A DNA stretch of 5,640 bases, from NCBI GenBank assembly GCA_002704625.1, contig PAGZ01000032.1, positions 1 to 5,640 on the forward strand, written 5' to 3'. The position numbers and the translations under genes were made by a program. Below, piece after piece: positions 1 through 3,831 of the stretch. The stretch's first letter is position 1. Each line of letters begins with the position of its first letter. The stretch comes from Candidatus Pelagibacter sp. (lineage in GTDB: Bacteria > Pseudomonadota > Alphaproteobacteria > Pelagibacterales > Pelagibacteraceae). The notes below the pieces were generated by a model. That model was not told the DNA's origin and did no database searches. It saw only the letters and a program-made list of their open reading frames with translations.

Positions 1-216
1 TGCAGAATTATTTTGACTGTCAAGAACTGTTAATGCAGCAAGATTCATTGTATAAAGTGAAGAGTCTACTCTGGCTGATTTCCAAATACGCCTTTGATTA
101 GCATTTGAAGACCCAAATGGTATATTACAATCACAATTAGAACATCCTTTACATTGAGTTACTGTATAAAAAAACGTTCCACCGGAACAATCGCACGATG
201 ATGTAGTGTATGACAT
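1..216 (-). CDS. 5' part of a Cys-rich giant-virus protein of unknown function (runs off left edge)
   Basis: The minus strand is open from an ATG at 214-216 to the window edge, giving 72 residues with no stop. An in-frame stop (TAA, 235-237) lies just upstream, so this ATG is the only sensible start. The N-terminus is rich in cysteine: Cys8, Cys10, Cys22, Cys25, Cys28 and Cys30, spaced C-x-C-x11-C-x2-C-x2-C-x-C, which could bind zinc or form disulfides. After it comes a less biased segment (about residues 41-64) containing NQRRIWKSARV and SSLYTMNLAALTV. From memory, a similar segment (R-I-x3-VRV-x-SSLYTMN) recurs near the N-terminus of hypothetical, possibly structural, proteins of mimivirus-like viruses; I cannot confirm this here. 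The gene is divergent from the zinc-finger gene at 295, and its upstream 78 bases are very AT-rich. No function is assigned. That it is a real gene is fairly likely; its role is open. Confidence 0.7.
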   Translation of the reverse strand, partial: MSYTTSSCDCSGGTFFYTVTQCKGCSNCDCNIPFGSSNANQRRIWKSARVDSSLYTMNLAALTVLDSQNNSA

Positions 217-248
217 GTATATAATGATTAAATATTATATTATTCTAC

Positions 249-256
249 AAAATTGA
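249..256 (+). promoter_or_regulatory. Early promoter core AAAATTGA upstream of the C2HC zinc-finger gene
   Basis: The octamer AAAATTGA, the known early promoter core of Mimivirus and (as AAAAATTGA) of CroV, ends 38 bases before the ATG at 295. It lies in a larger 12-base block, CTACAAAATTGA (245-256), that is repeated exactly upstream of the RING gene. Position, strand and repetition all support a real promoter; early timing is inferred from the related viruses. Confidence 0.8.
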
Positions 257-294
257 TAGCATCATAATTTTAAACACAAGCATCAGTTGACAAT

Positions 295-1053
295 ATGCCA
301 AAATGTAAAACAAAATATTCATGTTCGTTTTGTATGAGAAAATATGTAGTAAAAACCTACTTTGATAGACATGTTGCTACTTGCGAACTTGTACATAAAA
401 CAAAAAAAGAGCGAAACCAAGATATGGAGGCTCTGGCTGACACACCAGATCATAGACAATTATATGAAATGGTGTTAGCATTATCTTTAAAAAATAAGGA
501 ACTTGAAGAAAAAATTGCAGGGCTTGAAAAATGGGCTAATATACGTAAAAAAAGACTACATGTTAAAGACTGGCTGGATGAAAATTATAAAGATGTTGCG
601 TCATTTGATCTAGTGATAGATGAACTAAGAATAACTAAAAATCATTTTGAGATTGTATGTGAGTATGATTATATTGAAGGAATAACTATGATTTTAAAAG
701 AATATCTTCCATTAGAAAATGAGGCAGATTTACCAATAAAAGCTTTTGATCAAAAAGACAATGTATTATTTGTTAAAAACGATAATGGTTGGGAAACTAT
801 GAGTCCAAACGAATTAAATCAAGTTATTACTGGAATTGCAAAAAAAATTATGGATCATTTTGTTCAATGGCAGGAAACCAATAAAGACAAAACTAAACAA
901 GATAGATATCAAGATTTGTACGTAGATCGTCTTCAAAAAGTTATTGGTGGTAATTTTAAAAAAGATCAAATATTTACCAAAATAAGACGTAATATTTATA
1001 AGCACCTTAAAATGAATCTGAAAAATGTAGTTCAATTTGAGTTCATGTTTTAA
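295..1053 (+). CDS. C2HC zinc-finger and coiled-coil protein, giant-virus hypothetical family
   Basis: This 252-residue protein begins with one zinc finger at residues 10-30: Cys10-x2-Cys13-x12-His26-x3-Cys30, with the aromatic Phe23 where classical C2H2 fingers keep a hydrophobic residue. Basic residues follow (36-40), then a helical, probably coiled-coil segment (about 58-80, with LSLKNKELEEKIAGLEKW). The middle (about 145-190) contains LPIKAFDQKDNVLFVKNDNGW. From memory, this matches the 'PI-x2-D-x-K-x2-LYVK-x2-x-W' module found after N-terminal fingers in many paralogous hypothetical proteins of mimivirus-like viruses. The C-terminus is basic and helical (KTKQDRYQDLY, RRNIYKHLKM). Nucleic-acid binding is plausible, perhaps as a dimer through the coiled coil, but unproven. 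The start is the first ATG after the early promoter at 249-256. The RING gene follows on the same strand after 62 bases with its own promoter, so the two need not be cotranscribed. I am sure of the gene and unsure of the role. Confidence 0.85.
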   Translation: MPKCKTKYSCSFCMRKYVVKTYFDRHVATCELVHKTKKERNQDMEALADTPDHRQLYEMVLALSLKNKELEEKIAGLEKWANIRKKRLHVKDWLDENYKDVASFDLVIDELRITKNHFEIVCEYDYIEGITMILKEYLPLENEADLPIKAFDQKDNVLFVKNDNGWETMSPNELNQVITGIAKKIMDHFVQWQETNKDKTKQDRYQDLYVDRLQKVIGGNFKKDQIFTKIRRNIYKHLKMNLKNVVQFEFMF

Positions 1054-1072
1054 TATTTACTACAAAATTGAA
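1031..1072 (+). terminator. Possible transcript-end inverted repeat around the stop of the zinc-finger gene
   Basis: TTCAATTT (1031-1038) and AAATTGAA (1065-1072) form a perfect 8-bp inverted repeat with a 26-base loop that contains the stop codon at 1051-1053. Mimivirus transcripts end and are polyadenylated at hairpins, so this could mark the 3' end. The stem is short and AT-rich, and its right arm is simply the next gene's early promoter core, so chance is a serious alternative. Confidence 0.2.
1064..1071 (+). promoter_or_regulatory. Early promoter core AAAATTGA upstream of the RING-finger gene
   Basis: AAAATTGA ends 44 bases before the ATG at 1116. It is the second copy of the CTACAAAATTGA block (1060-1071), identical over 12 bases to the one before the zinc-finger gene and at a similar distance from the start. 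This is what a mimivirus-like early promoter should look like. Confidence 0.8.
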
Positions 1073-1115
1073 ATGATAGAACACTTATTTTTGTGGCAAT
1101 AAAAACGATATAAAC

Positions 1116-1709
1116 ATGCCTAGTGAAAACTGTTCTATTTGTCTTGAACCTCTTGAAGGTGATATTCGAATCCTAAGATGTACTCACAGGTTTCATACTG
1201 ATTGTTTAAGAAAATGGGAACAACAAAACCGACATAGAAACTGCACATGTCCTAATTGCAGAGAAAATATTAATCTAGAACAACCTATACCAAATGTAAA
1301 TAGTAATCATCCAGTCATGCGTCGTAGACTTGGTCGTCGAAATATTTTTGAACAACAAAATCAAGATATTAATCCACACAATATGTTTATGAATAATGTC
1401 ATGCTAGCGCATATGGCTGAAAATGCTATTCCTATTGATGCAAATGATTTCATACATCATACTGAAGCTAGAATGCTAAGGCTTGCAAATAATAGTGAAA
1501 TTATCACTGAATCTGATATAAAAATAATGGTTACATTAGTAATTGTTATGTTTGTAATTGGGTTTTCGGTGTTAGTAATAAGTATAACTAATGATATGTG
1601 TATGTGTAAGTATAAATGGGGTCAAGGTGCAACTAGTCTCACGATAGATGGTTGGTTTGGACTGACAACCACATATGAACGCCCGTTAATCTGTAGTAAC
1701 TGGTGTTAA
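1116..1709 (+). CDS. RING-H2 finger membrane protein, putative viral E3 ubiquitin ligase
   Basis: The 197-residue product opens with a full RING-H2 finger at residues 6-48: Cys6-x2-Cys9-x12-Cys22-x-His24-x2-His27-x2-Cys30-x14-Cys45-x2-Cys48. Trp34 and the CPNC at 45-48 are the E2-contact hallmarks of active RING-H2 E3 ligases. A polar, Asn/Gln- and Met-rich spacer (about 50-130) leads to one hydrophobic segment (about 137-158, IMVTLVIVMFVIGF onward), a likely transmembrane helix. A 39-residue tail with Cys162, Cys164, Cys193 and Cys197 ends the protein. The expected role is ubiquitin transfer from a host E2 to a target at a membrane, with the RING on the cytosolic side. This is not the RING-CH type of MARCH-like viral proteins, which use a C4HC3 pattern and two membrane helices. 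An early promoter core at 1064-1071 fits a host-modulating job. Substrate and membrane are unknown. The gene ends tail-to-tail with the small gene at 1706-1921, overlapping by 4 bases. Confidence 0.88.
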   Translation: MPSENCSICLEPLEGDIRILRCTHRFHTDCLRKWEQQNRHRNCTCPNCRENINLEQPIPNVNSNHPVMRRRLGRRNIFEQQNQDINPHNMFMNNVMLAHMAENAIPIDANDFIHHTEARMLRLANNSEIITESDIKIMVTLVIVMFVIGFSVLVISITNDMCMCKYKWGQGATSLTIDGWFGLTTTYERPLICSNWC

Positions 1710-1921
1710 CCATACATCATCCGCATTCTTCCATAATCCCCCCCTGCCATATCCATCATATATTTTGCTGCCTCTTGTAGTCCTTTTTTTTTCATTACAT
1801 CGGCAGCTTTTTTATTTTCATTATCCATGGCATCATATGCGTGGGTATCTTTAACAACTGTTTGTATAAAACTCTTTGTCTTATTTTTCTCATTGCCTGA
1901 ACATTTGTCTGTCGTGCTCAT
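1706..1921 (-). CDS. Small Met-rich hypothetical protein (71 aa)
   Basis: A 71-residue reading frame starts at 1921 and stops at 1706-1708. It is hydrophilic and charged at the N-terminus (many Lys, Asn, Thr), then helical (about 35-58, with ENKKAADVMKKKGLQEAA), and ends in a Met/Gly/Tyr-rich segment with MMDMAGGDYGRMRMMYG. There is no signal peptide, membrane segment or domain I recognise. It fills the gap between the convergent RING gene and the repair gene, on the same strand as the latter and 47 bases after it, and its gene-like composition and fit to both borders argue that it is real. Its stop overlaps the RING gene's stop in TTAA. It contains an A9 run (minus strand, 1784-1792) and a G7 run (1738-1744), so an indel error would easily break or extend it. 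Function unknown. Confidence 0.6.
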   Translation of the reverse strand: MSTTDKCSGNEKNKTKSFIQTVVKDTHAYDAMDNENKKAADVMKKKGLQEAAKYMMDMAGGDYGRMRMMYG

Positions 1922-1938
1922 ATTTGTTATTTAATTAC

Positions 1939-1966
1939 AATAAAAAATATGCTTAAATGTTTTATT
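1939..1966 (-). terminator. AT-only hairpin just after the stop of the polymerase-ligase gene
   Basis: AATAAAA (1939-1945) pairs perfectly with TTTTATT (1960-1966) around a 14-base loop, beginning 2 bases past the stop codon (1969-1971) of the minus-strand repair gene. Giant-virus mRNAs of the Mimivirus type end at hairpins, so this is a candidate 3'-end signal. The stem is only 7 bp and all A/T, in a 47-base AT-rich gap, so it may be chance. Confidence 0.3.
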
Positions 1967-1968
1967 TT

Positions 1969-3831
1969 TTAAAAATACTTATCTTTAAATTCCTCAGGAG
2001 TCATTAGTGTAACGCCAAGTTTTTTGGCTTGATCCGCCTTTCCTGTATCTTCATCCTTATCTTTTACCAATACCGCAAAAGTAGATTTTGAGACAGAACT
2101 GCCCATTTGTCCTCCAACAGCTTCAATATTAGCAGCTAATTCCTTATCGCGAAATCCGGTAATTACAATCTTTTTGCCATACAACGGATGAGATTTATCT
2201 ATCTCTGGTGCATGTGACTTATACTTTAATTTATCAGCAACTCCTGCCTCTTTCGCCCACGATTTAAACTCTGGAATATTTTCTATAAACTTTTCTGCGG
2301 ACTTTTTGGCCATTCCTGAAACAGATTTTACCTTTTCAACTTTTTCTGCATCACTTTCGTTGCTTGTGAGAATATCTGGATACTCTGCCAAGATAGTAGT
2401 AAACCGCTTTTTACCAAATCCACGTCCCCAAATATTAGTAGCATCCATTAAAACTGGTAAAGAAGCTGCAGCCATTTTTTCTTCGATTCCATCATGAATC
2501 TTATCAGCCATTTTCTGTTTGAATCCATCAATCTCAAGAAATTGTTTTTTTGTCATTGCAATAACCTTTGGTATGCTATCATATCCTGCTGCAATTAGCT
2601 TTTTGACAGTTCCAGATCCCATTCCATCAATCTCGATTGTTTTGAAGAATGCAGTCATAACTTTCTGATTTACTATTTTATTAGCAGTTTTATTTGCAAC
2701 AACAATATCAACATGTGTACTATTCCAGTTGTATTCCACTTCTGGCATCATAGGCTCTGGAGCGGGTTTTACTACTGACATGATATGAGGAATTACATCT
2801 CCAGATCGAACCAATGAAATGATCGCCCCAACACCAATATTATTATCAACAATAAACTTTGCGTTAAATCCTGTCGCGTATTCAATCTTTACACCACTCA
2901 ATACTACTGGTTCAACCTGTACACGCGGTTTTAAGTAACCATCTTTACTTGCTGTCCAGATAACAGCAACAACCTTTGCTTCAGCAACTTGATCACCGAG
3001 AACCATCTTGAAAGCAAAGGCATGTTCGGGATTTCCGCGCTTACGCGGATAAACTTTATCATCAACACAGATTACTCCATCAATTTCATACTTGTAATCC
3101 TCGCGCCAGGAAACAAGAAGTTCAGATAAAATTTCGTTGCTAACAGTCTTTTCTTCTATAAATCTAACACATTCGACATTTGCATTAGTAAGAAGAGCCA
3201 TCTGCTCTGATGGTTTCATTTCTGGCTCAACAACCTCGTATGCTACGAAATTAAGATCTTGAACTTTCGAAACATCAACGGTCTTAGAGTTAACAACTCC
3301 AGCCACGAAATTACGAGGATTAGAGAAGTCATTGGCATATTTTTTAGCAAACAGCTGTTTTGAAATAATGAACTCACCTCGAATCACAGCGTTAGAATCA
3401 CTTGGTAGCTGAAGATATGGAATCAAATGACTTACATCTTGGCCTACAATACCATTACCTCTGGTGTAAAGTTTACCACCTGCATACAATCCGCTTACTC
3501 CATCTAGTTTGCATGATAGTACATATGGTCCACTAAACTTTGCAGCCCATTTTGAAAGATAGCCAGTATCAGGTTTAATTTTATCCATTGACCACATTTC
3601 ATATGGCAGTTTTACTTTATTTTTCAAACCTTCAATTTGTAGTCCTACATGGCCTTCGTCTGCAATTTGTTTTACTTCTTCATCATCACCATGTTCACGC
3701 TGTGCATATTCTCGCAAAAGATCATACTGTTCATCAGACATTAACTCATCCTTATTGCCATAATAAGCTTGATTTGCTTGGTCAATCATGCCAGCAATTT
3801 CAGTAGCGGTTAAAGTTTTAAGGAAGCTAAC
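1969..3831 (-). other. NAD+-dependent DNA ligase (LigA-type) domain with HhH and BRCT
   Basis: Residues 551-1170. Domain Ia (about 556-600) has the NMN-site residues Tyr573, Tyr574, Asp583, Tyr586 and Asp587 in YY-x8-SDEQYD. The adenylation domain has motif I KLDG with nucleophile Lys658, TRGNG (673-677), motif III RGE (701-703), SNPRN (720-724), motif IV EIDGV (799-803) and FAFK with Lys825. The OB fold (about 835-905) ends in VRSGDVIPHI as in bacterial LigA. The tetracysteine zinc finger that should follow is absent. Helix-hairpin-helix motifs follow (IDGMGSGTVKKL 951-962; IDGFKQKMADKI 984-995; GRGFGKKRF 1019-1027; VSGMAKKSAEKF 1054-1065), then a BRCT domain (about 1098-1170, GKKIVITGF, GG at 1123-1124, SVSKST 1129-1134). 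The motif IV lysine column appears to be Val806. Use of NAD+ rather than ATP follows from domain Ia. This architecture resembles what I recall of the Mimivirus and entomopoxvirus ligases. Confidence 0.92.

Noticed and set aside
295..390. Classical C2H2 transcription-factor finger
   Set aside because: The fourth ligand is Cys30 rather than His and there is only one finger, so a host-like sequence-specific transcription factor is not supported.
814..1035. Minus-strand frame of 73 codons inside the zinc-finger gene
   Set aside because: Phe/Ile/Asn-rich translation that is the shadow of a Lys-rich AT-rich gene; the plus-strand gene has a promoter, a zinc finger and a full frame.
1705..1710. GTTAAC palindrome as a regulatory or attachment site
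   Set aside because: A six-base palindrome is expected by chance in this length, and it is explained by two overlapping TAA stops.
2306..2497. Plus-strand frames at 2306-2497, 3588-3806, 4612-4809 and 5066-5299
   Set aside because: All are opposite conserved ligase, polymerase or tail codons and have no promoter or recognisable domain; the apparent hydrophobic stretches are reverse Lys codons.
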